Assembly (NCBI RefSeq): GCF_023283765.1
Contig: NZ_JAKILG010000009.1
Coordinates: 1 to 64,000, forward strand
Length of the DNA: 64,000 nt
Direction: 5' to 3'
Origin: Shewanella profunda
GTDB lineage: Bacteria; Pseudomonadota; Gammaproteobacteria; Enterobacterales; Shewanellaceae
Shown: positions 49,490-61,350 of the stretch, one piece after another
Layout of the letters: each line of letters starts with the position of its first letter
How positions within the stretch are numbered: the stretch's first letter is position 1
Position numbers and translations under genes: made by a program
The notes under the pieces: model-generated
What the model was told of the DNA's origin: nothing
Databases searched by the model: none
The model's input: the letters and a program-made list of their open reading frames with translations, nothing else

Positions 49490-49545
49490 CTTTGATAGCC
49501 CTATCAAAGAGCGTTAGCTCTATCAAACAGAGTTGGCCCTATAGC
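49490..49545. repeat. Second short repeat tract with an inverted repeat
   Basis: CCCTATCAAAGAGCGTTAG and CTCTATCAAACAGAGTTGG are 19-bp units with CTATCAAA at 49501 and 49520, and a partial third copy at 49539. A perfect 9-bp inverted repeat CTTTGATAG-CC-CTATCAAAG covers 49490-49509. Confidence 0.5.
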
Positions 49546-49652
49546 GGTCATTTCTAACTCGCATTTGCGGCCTACTATTTAGTCGCATAGAGGCTGACAG
49601 GCAGTAACAGATGCATAAGTTTAGCAAGCTGTTTACGCGGGGCGGTATTCTA

Positions 49653-50147
49653 TCACGCCTTGCTCGCTTGGGCTATCGTGAGGCGGTCACTATTGAGTAA
49701 GCTAAGGGGATAAGTTTGGCCAGTCTGTGCGTGATTGAGATAGTCCTTTAGGCAATCGAGCACTAAGGGGCTGCGCAGTAAAGATGACTTAGCTTCTATC
49801 TGCGCAAAACTCAGCCAGTGCGCACTGTGGATAGCTTTGTCCTGCGGAATAGGTGAGGGCATCTCATCTAACTGCACTAAGAAGGTAAAGCGCACAAAGG
49901 CCAGATCTTCACTGGCGCTAAATTGATAAATGCCGACGAGTCCTTGGGGGTTAAGTGATAGCCCCGTTTCCTCAAACACTTCGCGCTCACAGGCTTGGAT
50001 TAAACTTTCATTTGCTTCTAAGTGGCCCGCTGGCTGATTAAAGCGCTGTTCGCCTTCAATCCACTCTTCCACCATCAGATATTTGTCCTGTGAAGTTGCA
50101 TGAATAATACAAGCGACGGTCACATTGGGTTTATATCGTTGACTCAT
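49653..50147 (-). CDS. nudJ: Nudix hydrolase, NudJ-like phosphatase
   Basis: 164 residues (E. coli NudJ 153). The Nudix box is intact: G-x5-E-x7-REVFEETGL within GHLEANESLIQACEREV. NudJ hydrolyses thiamine pyrophosphate derivatives and nucleoside phosphates. I start at ATG 50147 (MSQRYKPNVTVAC) with AAAGGAGG 4 bases upstream; the open frame extends upstream to 50207 without a ribosome site and would overlap rluE. Follows rluE by 46 bases, as in E. coli. Confidence 0.9.
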   Translation of the reverse strand: MSQRYKPNVTVACIIHATSQDKYLMVEEWIEGEQRFNQPAGHLEANESLIQACEREVFEETGLSLNPQGLVGIYQFSASEDLAFVRFTFLVQLDEMPSPIPQDKAIHSAHWLSFAQIEAKSSLLRSPLVLDCLKDYLNHAQTGQTYPLSLLNSDRLTIAQASKA

Positions 50148-50193
50148 GGTGCCTCCTTTGAGTGGATTTAAGCCGCAGAAACTTGGCTGAAAT

Positions 50194-51042
50194 TTAGACT
50201 TCATCACCGAGGCGAATGCATTTATGCTCGCCCGATGGCAAATTATCTAGACTCCATTGGCCTATTTTATAACGGATTAATCTTAAGGTCGGAAAACCGA
50301 TATGCGCTGTCATGCGTCTGACTTGGCGGTTACGACCTTCATGAATTTGGATTTCTAGCCAAGTCGTCGGGATATTTTTGCGTTCTCTCACTGGCGGATT
50401 ACGTGGCCAAATGTCGGGTGAATCCATGATTTTGACTTTAGCAGGCAGCGTTATACCATCATTTAATTCAACGCCTTGGCGCAGTTTCGTCAGTGCATCT
50501 TCCGTCGGGACGCCTTCTACTTGCACCCAATAGGTTTTAAAGGTTTTCTTTTTCGGCTCAGTCAGCCTTGACTGTAATTGACCGTCATTGGTCAGCAGCA
50601 ACAGGCCTTCACTGTCCCTGTCTAAGCGGCCTGCGGCATACACATCAGCAATCGGGATATAGTCTTTTAGGGTCTTGCGACCTTGTTCATCGGTAAACTG
50701 GCAAAGTACATCAAAAGGCTTATTAAACAGCACAATAATCGGTGCGAGCGTTTGGCTTTGCACCGGTTTTGCCGCCGCAATTGCGCGTCGATTGGGATTT
50801 TTAAAGGGTTCTTTCTTCAAACTGCCATTGGCATTACGCGCCGGGGCTACTTTACCATCTACGGCGGTAGCGCGGTTGGCTGGGCCTCTGCTCGCGGGCT
50901 TAGCGGGTTTAATCGGGCTCTTGGCTGGGGAACTTGCGCTGGAATTGGCACCTTTAGGTGGAAACTTGTTTTTGGTCATACTTTTGCTAACAGGAGGTTG
51001 AGACACGCTTACCTGACTTGATTGAGCCGTTAATGTGGCCAT
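50194..51042 (-). CDS. rluE: 23S rRNA pseudouridine synthase RluE with basic N-terminal extension
   Basis: Isomerises U2457 of 23S rRNA. The catalytic core spans about residues 100-282, with catalytic Asp141 in [24 protein letters not shown] and [22 protein letters not shown]. coli RluE is 217 residues; this one has about 65 more, in a Lys/Ala/Pro-rich low-complexity N-terminal region (1-99, for example [18 protein letters not shown]). I chose the longest start; a Met at residue 22 is possible, but neither has a good ribosome site. Divergent from icd. Confidence 0.9.
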   Translation of the reverse strand: MATLTAQSSQVSVSQPPVSKSMTKNKFPPKGANSSASSPAKSPIKPAKPASRGPANRATAVDGKVAPARNANGSLKKEPFKNPNRRAIAAAKPVQSQTLAPIIVLFNKPFDVLCQFTDEQGRKTLKDYIPIADVYAAGRLDRDSEGLLLLTNDGQLQSRLTEPKKKTFKTYWVQVEGVPTEDALTKLRQGVELNDGITLPAKVKIMDSPDIWPRNPPVRERKNIPTTWLEIQIHEGRNRQVRRMTAHIGFPTLRLIRYKIGQWSLDNLPSGEHKCIRLGDEV

Positions 51043-51227
51043 AGTGTACTTGGCATTCGCCGTTAGTGGAATTTGAATATTATTGTGAATGCTCTATGAT
51101 GTCGGCCAGAAAATGTGATCTGTGCCTAAAGGTTTATTAGTCGTTGTAACAAATTTTAGCTTGTGCGCAAAGGCAGAAGGGCACTGAGAATTTGAAAGGT
51201 TAAGGCGTGGTCGATTGCCTTGATTGA

Positions 51228-53537
<2,310 letters not shown>

Positions 53538-53629
53538 TCTCGCTAATTTAGCTATTGGATGGCGAGCGCGTTAGCATAAGTCATCAAAGCTGACTTAAAA
53601 GGTGTAAGTCAATAGACTGATTTTAGAGG

Positions 53630-53657
53630 AGGATCTGCATTGCAGATCCTTTTTTTA
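53630..53657 (+). terminator. Terminator of icd
   Basis: AGGATCTGCA and TGCAGATCCT around one base (effective loop of about 5), followed by a run of T. Confidence 0.9.
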
Positions 53658-53808
53658 TGTCACTAATTCGATATCGAGACAGATGCTTAAGCCTTTTTAC
53701 GCCGATGGAATCGGTCATATGTGGCAATTGATTTTGCATTAAATTCATGCGCAATGATGAGAAACAATGCAGTATTAAGCTGTGGAAATTTATTAAAAAC
53801 GCGTTAAT

Positions 53809-53837
53809 AAAAAGGCAGGGACAAATCCCTGCCTTTT
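53809..53837 (-). terminator. Terminator of cspD
   Basis: AAAAGGCAGGG, loop ACAAAT, CCCTGCCTTTT: an 11-bp stem 22 bases after the cspD stop, with T residues on the minus strand. Confidence 0.85.
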
Positions 53838-53859
53838 AGAGCATTGGCCTCACCAAACG

Positions 53860-54066
53860 TTATTTTGTTGGTGAAATGGCTGAGGCGTGCATTCCTTTTG
53901 GACCGGCTTCTACTTCAAATTGAACGGGTTGGCCTGCTTTTAGAGTTCTATAGCCTTCCATTTCAATGGTAGAATAGTGTGCAAAAACGTCCTCACCACC
54001 TTGATCAGGGCAAATAAACCCGAATCCTTTGGCGTTGTTGAACCATTTAACAGTTCCGCTTGCCAT
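53860..54066 (-). CDS. cspD: Cold-shock-domain protein CspD
   Basis: 68-residue single cold-shock domain: [17 protein letters not shown] carries RNP1 and [11 protein letters not shown]2. The phrase [23 protein letters not shown] is typical of CspD rather than CspA. CspD inhibits replication in stationary phase and is a toxin-like single-strand binder in E. coli. Divergent from clpSA, as in E. coli and Vibrio. Confidence 0.93.
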   Translation of the reverse strand: MASGTVKWFNNAKGFGFICPDQGGEDVFAHYSTIEMEGYRTLKAGQPVQFEVEAGPKGMHASAISPTK

Positions 54067-54260
54067 ACTTCCACTTCCTTCTGTTGTCTACTTACCAGTA
54101 AGATAGTAAAACCTGTATAGACGGGTTTCGCTCAACCGTCTGAACTACAGAATGTAAGGAGTAAAAGCGGAAGTCAAGCTAAAATTAACAAAGGGGCAAC
54201 AACTGATTAATTTGAACATATCAATTGGAAGAGGCCAACACGAGAGGCTAGTATTAAAAA

Positions 54261-54569
54261 ATGGCAAAGATAGGAAATATTGAACACGTTGAAGAACGTG
54301 TCGAATCAGAGTTAATGCCGCCTTCGATGTATAAGGTGGTACTCAATAATGATGATTACACCCCAATGGATTTTGTAATTGAAGTTTTGCAGGTTTTCTT
54401 TCGCAAGAATGAGCAGGAAGCGACCGATATCATGTTGACTATCCATCACCAAGGAAAAGGTATTTGTGGCATTTTCCCTTTTGGGATTGCAGAAACGAAG
54501 GTGATACAGGTAAATCAATTTGCAAGACAAAACCAACATCCGTTACTGTGTTCGTTAGAGAAAGCATAA
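54261..54569 (+). CDS. clpS: ClpS adaptor of the ClpAP protease
   Basis: N-degron adaptor, 102 residues. It presents substrates with Leu, Phe, Tyr or Trp N-termini to ClpA. The family core [20 protein letters not shown] (about 24-43) is intact, including the Asn-Asp-Asp specificity loop and the following Thr-Pro-Met; a flexible N-terminal extension precedes it. About 43 bases before clpA on the same strand. Shares the intergenic region with divergent cspD. Confidence 0.95.
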
Positions 54570-54612
54570 AACCGCTTTACTCTGTAGTCTGTTGTTAATT
54601 TTGGGGGTGCTT

Positions 54613-56880
54613 ATGCTGAACAAAGATCTGGAAGTCACCTTAAATCTGGCGTTTCAGCAAGCCAGAGACGCGCGTCACGAGTATATGACAGTGGAACATC
54701 TGTTATTAGCTCTGATCGACAATCCTGCGGCTCAAGAAGCGTTAATCGCCTGTGGAGCGAATCTAGATAAACTCAGAGATGAAGTGGCAAGCTTTATCCA
54801 ACAAACAACCCCAATCATTGCCGATATTGATGATGACAAAGAAACTCAGCCAACGCTTGGGTTCCAGCGAGTACTGCAACGTGCGGTATTCCATGTGCAG
54901 TCATCGGGTCGTAATGAAGTGAACGGCGCTAACGTTTTAGTCGCTATTTTCAGCGAACAAGAATCCCAAGCCGTGTACTTGCTGCGCCGTTGCGATATTA
55001 GTCGCCTAGACGTAGTGAATTTTATTTCCCATGGTTTTGCTAAAAATGATGACGCTGAGTCACATCAAGATCAAGAACGTATTGAAGATCAAAGTGAGGG
55101 CAGCGAAGAACGCAGCATGTTGTCGCAATTTGCGTCCAACTTAAACCAGCTCGCGAAGCAAGGGATCATCGATCCGCTCATTGGTCGTGACCAAGAAATT
55201 GAGCGCGCAATTCAAACCTTATGCCGGCGCCGTAAAAATAATCCGCTGTTAGTGGGCGAGGCCGGTGTGGGTAAAACAGCGATTGCCGAAGGTTTGGCGT
55301 ATCGGATTGTGAATAACCAAGTACCGGATGTCATGGCTGAAGCAACCGTTTATTCCCTCGATTTGGGCTCTTTACTCGCAGGCACCAAATACCGTGGTGA
55401 TTTTGAGAAGCGCTTTAAGAACCTGTTAAAAGAGTTAGCTGCAGATAAGCATGCAATCTTGTTTATCGATGAGATCCACACCATTATCGGTGCGGGCGCG
55501 GCCTCTGGCGGCGTAATGGATGCATCCAATTTGCTGAAACCCTTGCTCTCCAGTGGTAATTTGCGTTGCATGGGCTCGACGACTTTCCAAGAATATCAAA
55601 GTATTTTTGAGAAAGACCGCGCGCTTGCTCGCCGTTTCCAAAAGGTAGACATCAATGAGCCTTCAGTGGAGGAAACCACGAAAATTTTGATGGGGCTTAA
55701 GTCTAAGTACGAAGAATATCATGGGGTTCGTTATACTCAGGCCGCGATCAGCAGTGCGGCTGTGTTATCGGCTAAGCACATCAATGACAGGCATTTACCC
55801 GATAAAGCCATCGATGTTATTGATGAAGCGGGTGCGCGTATGGTGATGTTACCTATGAGTAAGCGCAAAAAGACCATAGGCCAAGCCGAAATTGAGTCGA
55901 TTGTGGCGAAAATGGCGCGTATTCCTGAGAAGTCAGTATCAGCCACAGACAAGGACTTACTGCGCAATCTTGAGCGTAACCTTAAGATGGTGGTCTTTGG
56001 TCAAGATAAGGCCATTGAGAGCCTGAGTTCGGCCATTCGTTTATCCCGCAGCGGTTTAGGTACAGATAGAAAACCCGTGGGTAGTTTCTTATTCGCAGGT
56101 CCTACCGGTGTGGGTAAAACTGAAGTCACAAATCAACTGGCCAATTGCTTAGGGATGAAACTTGTGCGCTTTGACATGTCTGAGTACATGGAAAGCCACA
56201 CAGTGTCACGTTTGATTGGCGCGCCTCCAGGTTATGTCGGTTATGACCAAGGCGGGTTACTTACAGATGCTGTGATTAAGAATCCGCACTGTGTGGTGTT
56301 ACTGGACGAAATCGAGAAGGCCCACCGCGATGTCTATAACTTGCTGTTGCAGGTGATGGATCACGGCACTTTGACCGATAACAATGGTCGTAAGGCGGAC
56401 TTTAGACATGTTACGTTAGTGATGACGACTAACGCGGGTGTGCAGGAGACCATTCGTAAGTCGATTGGCTTTACCCAGCAAGATCATACCCAAGATGCGT
56501 TATCTGAAATTAATCGAGTATTTTCGCCAGAATTTAGAAACCGTCTCGATTCGATCATTTGGTTCAACCATTTGGATATGACGATTATTGCCAAAGTGGT
56601 CGATAAATTCTTGGTGGAATTGCAGGCCCAGTTGGATGCAAAACACGTCATTTTGGAAGTCAGCGACGAAGCCAGAACCTTACTCGCCGAGAAGGGCTAC
56701 GACAAGAACATGGGCGCGCGTCCAATGGCACGGGTAGTGACCGAATTGATCAAACGTCCATTAGCGGATGAGATTTTATTTGGTGCCTTAGAGTCGGGTG
56801 GCGTGGCTTATGTGGATGTCAAAGAAGGTGAAATTGCTATTCGCACCGAGCGTCACGAAAAAGCCACATCTAAGGCTTAA
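54613..56880 (+). CDS. clpA: ATP-dependent Clp protease ATP-binding subunit ClpA
   Basis: AAA+ unfoldase that feeds ClpP. The start is ATG 54613 ([21 protein letters not shown]) with GGGGGTG upstream, not the earlier frame from 54592; 755 residues against 758 in E. coli. It has an N-terminal Clp-N domain that binds ClpS, a first AAA module (Walker [13 protein letters not shown], Walker [10 protein letters not shown]) and a second (Walker [11 protein letters not shown], Walker [11 protein letters not shown]). clpP is not in this window. Confidence 0.96.
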   Translation: MLNKDLEVTLNLAFQQARDARHEYMTVEHLLLALIDNPAAQEALIACGANLDKLRDEVASFIQQTTPIIADIDDDKETQPTLGFQRVLQRAVFHVQSSGRNEVNGANVLVAIFSEQESQAVYLLRRCDISRLDVVNFISHGFAKNDDAESHQDQERIEDQSEGSEERSMLSQFASNLNQLAKQGIIDPLIGRDQEIERAIQTLCRRRKNNPLLVGEAGVGKTAIAEGLAYRIVNNQVPDVMAEATVYSLDLGSLLAGTKYRGDFEKRFKNLLKELAADKHAILFIDEIHTIIGAGAASGGVMDASNLLKPLLSSGNLRCMGSTTFQEYQSIFEKDRALARRFQKVDINEPSVEETTKILMGLKSKYEEYHGVRYTQAAISSAAVLSAKHINDRHLPDKAIDVIDEAGARMVMLPMSKRKKTIGQAEIESIVAKMARIPEKSVSATDKDLLRNLERNLKMVVFGQDKAIESLSSAIRLSRSGLGTDRKPVGSFLFAGPTGVGKTEVTNQLANCLGMKLVRFDMSEYMESHTVSRLIGAPPGYVGYDQGGLLTDAVIKNPHCVVLLDEIEKAHRDVYNLLLQVMDHGTLTDNNGRKADFRHVTLVMTTNAGVQETIRKSIGFTQQDHTQDALSEINRVFSPEFRNRLDSIIWFNHLDMTIIAKVVDKFLVELQAQLDAKHVILEVSDEARTLLAEKGYDKNMGARPMARVVTELIKRPLADEILFGALESGGVAYVDVKEGEIAIRTERHEKATSKA

Positions 56881-56907
56881 CTGGGCTTAAACGTTAGTTT
56901 TATCCAT

Positions 56908-56935
56908 AAAAATGGCTGCAATTGCAGCCATTTTT
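56908..56935 (+). terminator. Terminator of clpA
   Basis: AAAAATGGCTGCA, AT, TGCAGCCATTTTT: a perfect 13-bp stem, 27 bases after the clpA stop. Confidence 0.9.
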
Positions 56936-56951
56936 CTCATCTTTCGCCAAC

Positions 56952-56978
56952 AAAAAAACCCGGCCTTGCCGGGTTTTT
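56952..56978 (-). terminator. Terminator of infA
   Basis: AAAAACCCGGC, loop of 3, GCCGGGTTTTT: an 11-bp stem on the minus-strand side, 17 bases after the infA stop. Confidence 0.9.
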
Positions 56979-56995
56979 AAATTTATGAGGCTATA

Positions 56996-57217
<222 letters not shown>

Positions 57218-57296
57218 TTAATAATCCCATTAGCCTTCGAATATAAAAAACGGGCGTATCATGCCCCAAATTCATCTTGCTGTAAAGGGGAAGTAC

Positions 57297-58013
57297 TTAG
57301 CAAACTTTGGAATACTCCCACCCTTGGGGGGTTAAAATTTGATAAGGGCGATATAAACGCTTATAAGACATTTTGCGGTTTGCATCTATTTGATATCCGA
57401 GATAAAGGAATTCTTTCCCTTGTAATTTTGCAAGTCGGCATTGAATTAAAATTAGCAGTACGCCGAGTGAACGATGTTCTTCATCTGGATCAAAATAACT
57501 GTAAATGGCTGAGAGGCTGTTCGGTAATGTGTCAGTCACAGCAACCGCGATAAGTTTATTGCCAGCATAGACTTCGATAAAAGTGGGGGGTAACCAATGG
57601 CAAAATAAGAACTGCTCATATTGTTCCTTACTTGGAGGAAACATGGGGCCATCAAAGTGCCGTTGACGAATATAGCGCTCATAAAGTGTGTATTGCTCAT
57701 CGGTGTGACCAGATGTGATGCGCCAAGTTAAATCGCGATTATTAGCCAATGTACGCTTTTGTCGTTTGGATGGCATAAACTCCCGAACGGGCAAACGGAT
57801 TGGTTGGCATGCATTGCACCTTGGACAACGAGGTTTATAAATGGCACTGCCACTGCGGCGAAAACCAATGGCTAATAAACGTTCGAATAAAATGGTATCG
57901 AGTGTATCCTCTTGGATAACTAGCAATTGTTCCTGCTGGTCTTCGAGGTAGCTACAGGGGAAAATCTGGCTGATACCGATAGCTATCGGTGTTTTAGCTG
58001 CGTTAGAGTTCAA
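57297..58013 (-). CDS. bpt: Aspartate/glutamate leucyltransferase (Bpt)
   Basis: Transfers leucine from Leu-tRNA to N-terminal Asp or Glu, creating a primary N-degron. The 238 residues from TTG 58013 ([20 protein letters not shown]) follow a GAGG 6 bases upstream; the longer frame from 58040 lacks one. The cysteine motif [11 protein letters not shown] and [17 protein letters not shown] are characteristic. The start lies inside the last codons of aat (11-base overlap), so translation is likely coupled. Confidence 0.93.
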   Translation of the reverse strand: MNSNAAKTPIAIGISQIFPCSYLEDQQEQLLVIQEDTLDTILFERLLAIGFRRSGSAIYKPRCPRCNACQPIRLPVREFMPSKRQKRTLANNRDLTWRITSGHTDEQYTLYERYIRQRHFDGPMFPPSKEQYEQFLFCHWLPPTFIEVYAGNKLIAVAVTDTLPNSLSAIYSYFDPDEEHRSLGVLLILIQCRLAKLQGKEFLYLGYQIDANRKMSYKRLYRPYQILTPQGWEYSKVC

Positions 58014-58713
58014 GGGTGACCTCACAGGGTATCCAAGCATCTGGATGTACTTTTTTATCCCTAAATTGGGTCAGTAATTCAATAAAGTTAATACGTTTAA
58101 TCGCTTGTGCTCCTAGGCTTTCTAAATGTGGATTCATTACTTGAGCATCAATCAGTTTAAAGCCCATTTTTACTAAGTGTTGCTGCAATACCACTATTGC
58201 TGCTTTTGAGGCATTGGTTTGGCGGTGAAACATCGATTCACCACAAAACACTTGCCCTATGGCTAAACCATACAGCCCCCCAATTAAATGCTCACCTTCC
58301 CATACTTCGATAGAATGTGCATGACCATTTTGGTGTAACTCACGGTAAGCCATTTGAATATCATGGGTTATCCAAGTGCCATCTTGCTTTTGGCGCGGCT
58401 GAGCGCAACCATCAATAACATAGGCAAAGGCATGATTGATGGTGAAACACCATGGTTGTTTTTTTAGATATTTACGTAGGCTTGTACTGATATGAACTTT
58501 ACCGGGCACAAATATCGCGCGGGGATCGGGTGACCACCAAAGAATAGGATCATCAGCATTAAACCAAGGAAAAATTCCGTTATAATAAGCGGTCAGTAAA
58601 CGTTCTGGACGTAAGTCTCCACCTATCGCCAGTAACCCATTGGGATCGGTTAAGGCGAGTTCGGGTGAAGGAAAAGCTTCAAATTCGTGATTCAGAAAAG
58701 ACAGTGACTTCAC
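58003..58713 (-). CDS. aat: Leucyl/phenylalanyl-tRNA-protein transferase (Aat)
   Basis: Adds Leu or Phe from tRNA to N-terminal Lys or Arg, the other route into the ClpS/ClpAP pathway. The 236 residues (E. coli Aat 234) include [39 protein letters not shown] and [16 protein letters not shown]. It overlaps bpt by 11 bases. Together with clpS and clpA it makes a complete N-degron module in 4.5 kb. Confidence 0.95.
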   Translation of the reverse strand: MKSLSFLNHEFEAFPSPELALTDPNGLLAIGGDLRPERLLTAYYNGIFPWFNADDPILWWSPDPRAIFVPGKVHISTSLRKYLKKQPWCFTINHAFAYVIDGCAQPRQKQDGTWITHDIQMAYRELHQNGHAHSIEVWEGEHLIGGLYGLAIGQVFCGESMFHRQTNASKAAIVVLQQHLVKMGFKLIDAQVMNPHLESLGAQAIKRINFIELLTQFRDKKVHPDAWIPCEVTLEL

Positions 58714-58767
58714 AATTGCGTATGATTCAGTAATAAACCCTTCTACTAAGTTAGCGGAAATTCGGAT

Positions 58768-59238
58768 ATGTGGAAACCTACTCTAGCAAGCTTTATGTTT
58801 ATTTTTGCCTTTATCTTAACTCCTGCCAATGCAGCCTACGACCGCAATCAAGCCGTCCCGGTGGAGAAAGTCCTCTATGGTGATATCACCTCAGTGCGTA
58901 ATATCACTGAAACCCAGCTTATCGAAGACCGCAATCAAGGTTGGAAAACCTTTGGTGGCGCCTTAGCGGGAGGGGTGATTGGCCATCAGTTTGGCGGTGG
59001 TTCTGGTCAAAATGTGGCAACGATTCTAGGTGCATTGATTGGTGGCGGTATTGGTAACCGTTATGGCAGTGGTACTAGTGTGCAATCGTTGAAGCTGGTG
59101 GAACTGATGATCAATCAAGAAGATGGCACCCAAGTTATGGTTATCCAAGATTACGATCCTGGAATGGTATTTAATGCGGGTGATCGAGTGCGAGTTGTGT
59201 ACCTTCAAGGTGGTGTTCGAATTGACTTAGCCATGTAG
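58768..59238 (+). CDS. Glycine-zipper envelope protein (17 kDa antigen/SlyB-like 2TM)
   Basis: 156 residues with a signal peptide ([22 protein letters not shown], cleavage after AYA-like NAA) and no lipobox. A glycine-zipper domain ([20 protein letters not shown] and [16 protein letters not shown], about 69-109) follows, then a beta-rich C-terminal part ([24 protein letters not shown]). Such proteins sit in the outer membrane or periplasm. Function unknown. Divergent from aat, and 43 bases before the Nif3-like gene. Confidence 0.8.
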   Translation: MWKPTLASFMFIFAFILTPANAAYDRNQAVPVEKVLYGDITSVRNITETQLIEDRNQGWKTFGGALAGGVIGHQFGGGSGQNVATILGALIGGGIGNRYGSGTSVQSLKLVELMINQEDGTQVMVIQDYDPGMVFNAGDRVRVVYLQGGVRIDLAM

Positions 59239-59281
59239 GTTAAGACAATCATCTTTAACAATTAATGCATGTGGTGATGAC

Positions 59282-60034
59282 ATGACACGGACAGAATTGA
59301 GTCAATATTTAGCGGACTTTTTACGGGTAGCCGCATTTAAGGATTACGCGCCCAACGGATTACAGGTAGAAGGCAAGGATGAGATCCGCACCATAGTCAC
59401 GGGTGTCACGGCTTGCCAAGCTTTGATCGATGAAGCGATTCGATTAAACGCCGATGCGATTTTGGTGCATCATGGTTTTTTTTGGAAGAATGAGCCTGAA
59501 GTGATAACTGGGATGAAACAACGCCGGATTAAGGCGCTGCTTGCCCATGATATTAGCTTGTTTGGTTACCATTTACCTTTAGATGCCCATCCTATGCTCG
59601 GTAATAACGCCACTTTGGGTAGACAGCTTGGGCTCGTCGACGCAGAAGCCATCGAAGAGGTGGCTCAGGGGCTACTGTGGCGTGGAAAACTCGATCTTCC
59701 CATCAGTGCCAGCGAATTTGCTAATACCCTTGAGAATGTCCTAGGCAGAGCGCCACTGCATATTGGTGATAGCGATGCCAAGATCCAACATTTAGCTTGG
59801 TGTACCGGTGGCGCGCAGGACTATATTGATGTGGCGGCAAGTTTTGGTGTGGATGCGTTTATCAGTGGTGAAGTATCCGAACGTACTTTCCATAGCGCAG
59901 TGGAGCAGGGCATACATTATTATGCGGCGGGGCACCATGCTACTGAGCGTTTTGGAATTGAAGCCTTGGGCCGTCATCTCGCCCGTGAATTTGATTTAGT
60001 GCATCATTTTGTGGATATCGCAAACCCGGTCTAA
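59282..60034 (+). CDS. Nif3-like dinuclear metal centre protein (YbgI type)
   Basis: 250-residue Nif3/YbgI family protein (E. coli YbgI 247) forming hexamers with a dinuclear metal site; a GTP cyclohydrolase-like activity has been proposed for homologues. It shows LVHHGFFWKNEP, HDISLFGYHLPLDAHP, ISGEVSERTFHSAVEQGIHYYAAGHHATERFGIEALG. The His/Glu metal ligands in HHGFFW and GHHATERFG are intact. No secure function. Confidence 0.88.
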   Translation: MTRTELSQYLADFLRVAAFKDYAPNGLQVEGKDEIRTIVTGVTACQALIDEAIRLNADAILVHHGFFWKNEPEVITGMKQRRIKALLAHDISLFGYHLPLDAHPMLGNNATLGRQLGLVDAEAIEEVAQGLLWRGKLDLPISASEFANTLENVLGRAPLHIGDSDAKIQHLAWCTGGAQDYIDVAASFGVDAFISGEVSERTFHSAVEQGIHYYAAGHHATERFGIEALGRHLAREFDLVHHFVDIANPV

Positions 60035-60082
60035 CCCATCTCCTAAGGCGGCTTATGGTATTTTGCCGTTTTATCCCTAAAT

Positions 60083-60108
60083 GAAAGGCGAGCATGGCTC
60101 GCCTTTTC
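60083..60108 (+). terminator. Terminator of the Nif3-like gene
   Basis: GAAAGGCGAGC, loop ATG, GCTCGCCTTTTC: a stem of about 11 bp after the stop. Confidence 0.85.
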
Positions 60109-60163
60109 ATTATCACTCAAAACTAGCTCCTCTGGAGGAGCGTTTGTTCAACCTGCTATGGGT

Positions 60164-61120
60164 CTAAATCAGCCCCAAAGTGGACAGTATAAAGATGCCT
60201 AAGGTGCAAGTGATCAGCGAGCAGACGGTGGTTAGGGCGATAATATTGGCTGCAAGGGGCGCATTGCCACCCATAGCGCGTGCCATCACATAGCTTGCGG
60301 CTGCGGTGGGTGCTGAACTCATTAAGAACACCAGTGCTAACTCAACCCCACGGTAGCCAAACAGCAAGGCCCCCAGAGTGATAAAAAGCGGGGCAAAGAT
60401 CAGTTTCAATGCGGTAGAGAACCAAGTTGAGTACTTTTCGTGTTTTAGTGAACCAATATCGAGCGAACCGCCAGTACACAGTAGGGCTAATGGCAGGGTC
60501 ATATTGGCAAAATATTGGCCAGCGTCGAGCACCATTTTCGGCACCGGAATGGAGAGGAAATAGAACAGCATGCCGACAATAATGGCAATGATCAGCGGAT
60601 TTTTGGTGATGGTTTTGATAATCACGCCAAATGCGCGACGGCTGGATCCTTCACTTTTAGGGCTTAGGCAAATAACGGCTTGGATATTGTAGAGCAGTGT
60701 CATCGAGGCGACATATACCGCAGCTAATGCAACTCCCGAGCTGCCGTAGGCGTTGGAGACATAAGCTAAACCTATGATGGCGGTATTGGCTCTAAATCCC
60801 CCTTGAATGATCACACCTTGGTCCTTGTGGTTGGGAAATAGCCGCTGAGTTGCATAGGTGGAAAGTATAAAAAACACGAGATTGGCTGCTAAACCATAGC
60901 CAATCAAGGGTGCACTGGAAGCGAGATCGTGATTGGAGCTGATGATGCTGAGAAAAAGCAACGCTGGCAGTGTTACGTTAAAGACTAATTTTGATGTGAC
61001 ATCAATAAAGTTTTCGTTGATGACATGGGTGCGTTTTAGGATCACACCGAGTGCTAACATCAAACAGATTGGACCCGTAATCGAGGCAGAAAACAGCAAC
61101 TGCTCAATGATATTTTCCAT
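60164..61120 (-). CDS. AEC-family transporter (auxin efflux carrier/malate permease-like)
   Basis: 318-residue membrane protein with about nine to ten TM segments and the AEC fold, in which two halves each of about five helices face each other (SASITGPICLMLALGVILK at the start; GGNAPLAANIIALTTVCSLIT at the end). Members export auxins or malate or sense substrates; the substrate here is unknown. Convergent with the Nif3-like gene. A ribosome site AGGAGAGG precedes the ATG. Confidence 0.85.
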   Translation of the reverse strand: MENIIEQLLFSASITGPICLMLALGVILKRTHVINENFIDVTSKLVFNVTLPALLFLSIISSNHDLASSAPLIGYGLAANLVFFILSTYATQRLFPNHKDQGVIIQGGFRANTAIIGLAYVSNAYGSSGVALAAVYVASMTLLYNIQAVICLSPKSEGSSRRAFGVIIKTITKNPLIIAIIVGMLFYFLSIPVPKMVLDAGQYFANMTLPLALLCTGGSLDIGSLKHEKYSTWFSTALKLIFAPLFITLGALLFGYRGVELALVFLMSSAPTAAASYVMARAMGGNAPLAANIIALTTVCSLITCTLGIFILSTLGLI

Positions 61121-61300
61121 AACCTCTCCTCGAATTATTATTAGCCTAAAACCGTGGCGATTTTAGACTTATCACGGGTGTGAATGTCGCACCGCAGCAA
61201 ATGTCTTGTCGATACAAATGAGTGGATTAACCCAGTCTCTTAAACTTAAGCCCTTAAACTCAGTTCCTTAAAAGATAAGGGAAAACGACGTACTAATAAA

Positions 61301-61325
61301 TAAGGCCGCACTGAATGCGGCCTTA
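61301..61325 (-). terminator. Terminator of metG
   Basis: TAAGGCCGCA, loop CTGAA, TGCGGCCTTA: a perfect 10-bp stem 26 bases past the metG stop, with an AT tract on the minus strand. Confidence 0.8.
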
Positions 61326-61350
61326 CTTTTCGAGCGTCATCTAGTGCGGA

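Larger units (their letters stand above)
49303..49652. other. Gap between mnmA and nudJ with degenerate tandem repeats
   Basis: No gene is seen in these 350 bases. The stretch holds two small repeat tracts, described separately, plus a CTTTGATAG/CTATCAAAG inverted repeat (49490-49509). The mnmA promoter is expected near 49310-49400 but is not clear. Confidence 0.5.
53538..53859. other. Gap between icd and cspD
   Basis: No gene in these 322 bases. It contains the icd terminator (53630-53657) and, at the far end, the cspD terminator (53809-53837). The middle shows no repeats or tRNA-like fold that I can identify. Confidence 0.45.

Noticed and set aside
49386-49545. CRISPR-like array
   Set aside because: Units are only 18-19 bp, degenerate and without distinct spacers; no cas gene is nearby.
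50675-51021. Two 108-112 codon plus-strand frames over rluE
   Set aside because: Antisense to the low-complexity N-terminal region of RluE; no independent evidence.
56881-56995. Possible serW-like tRNA between clpA and infA
   Set aside because: The interval is only 115 bases, filled by two terminator hairpins, and no cloverleaf can be drawn.
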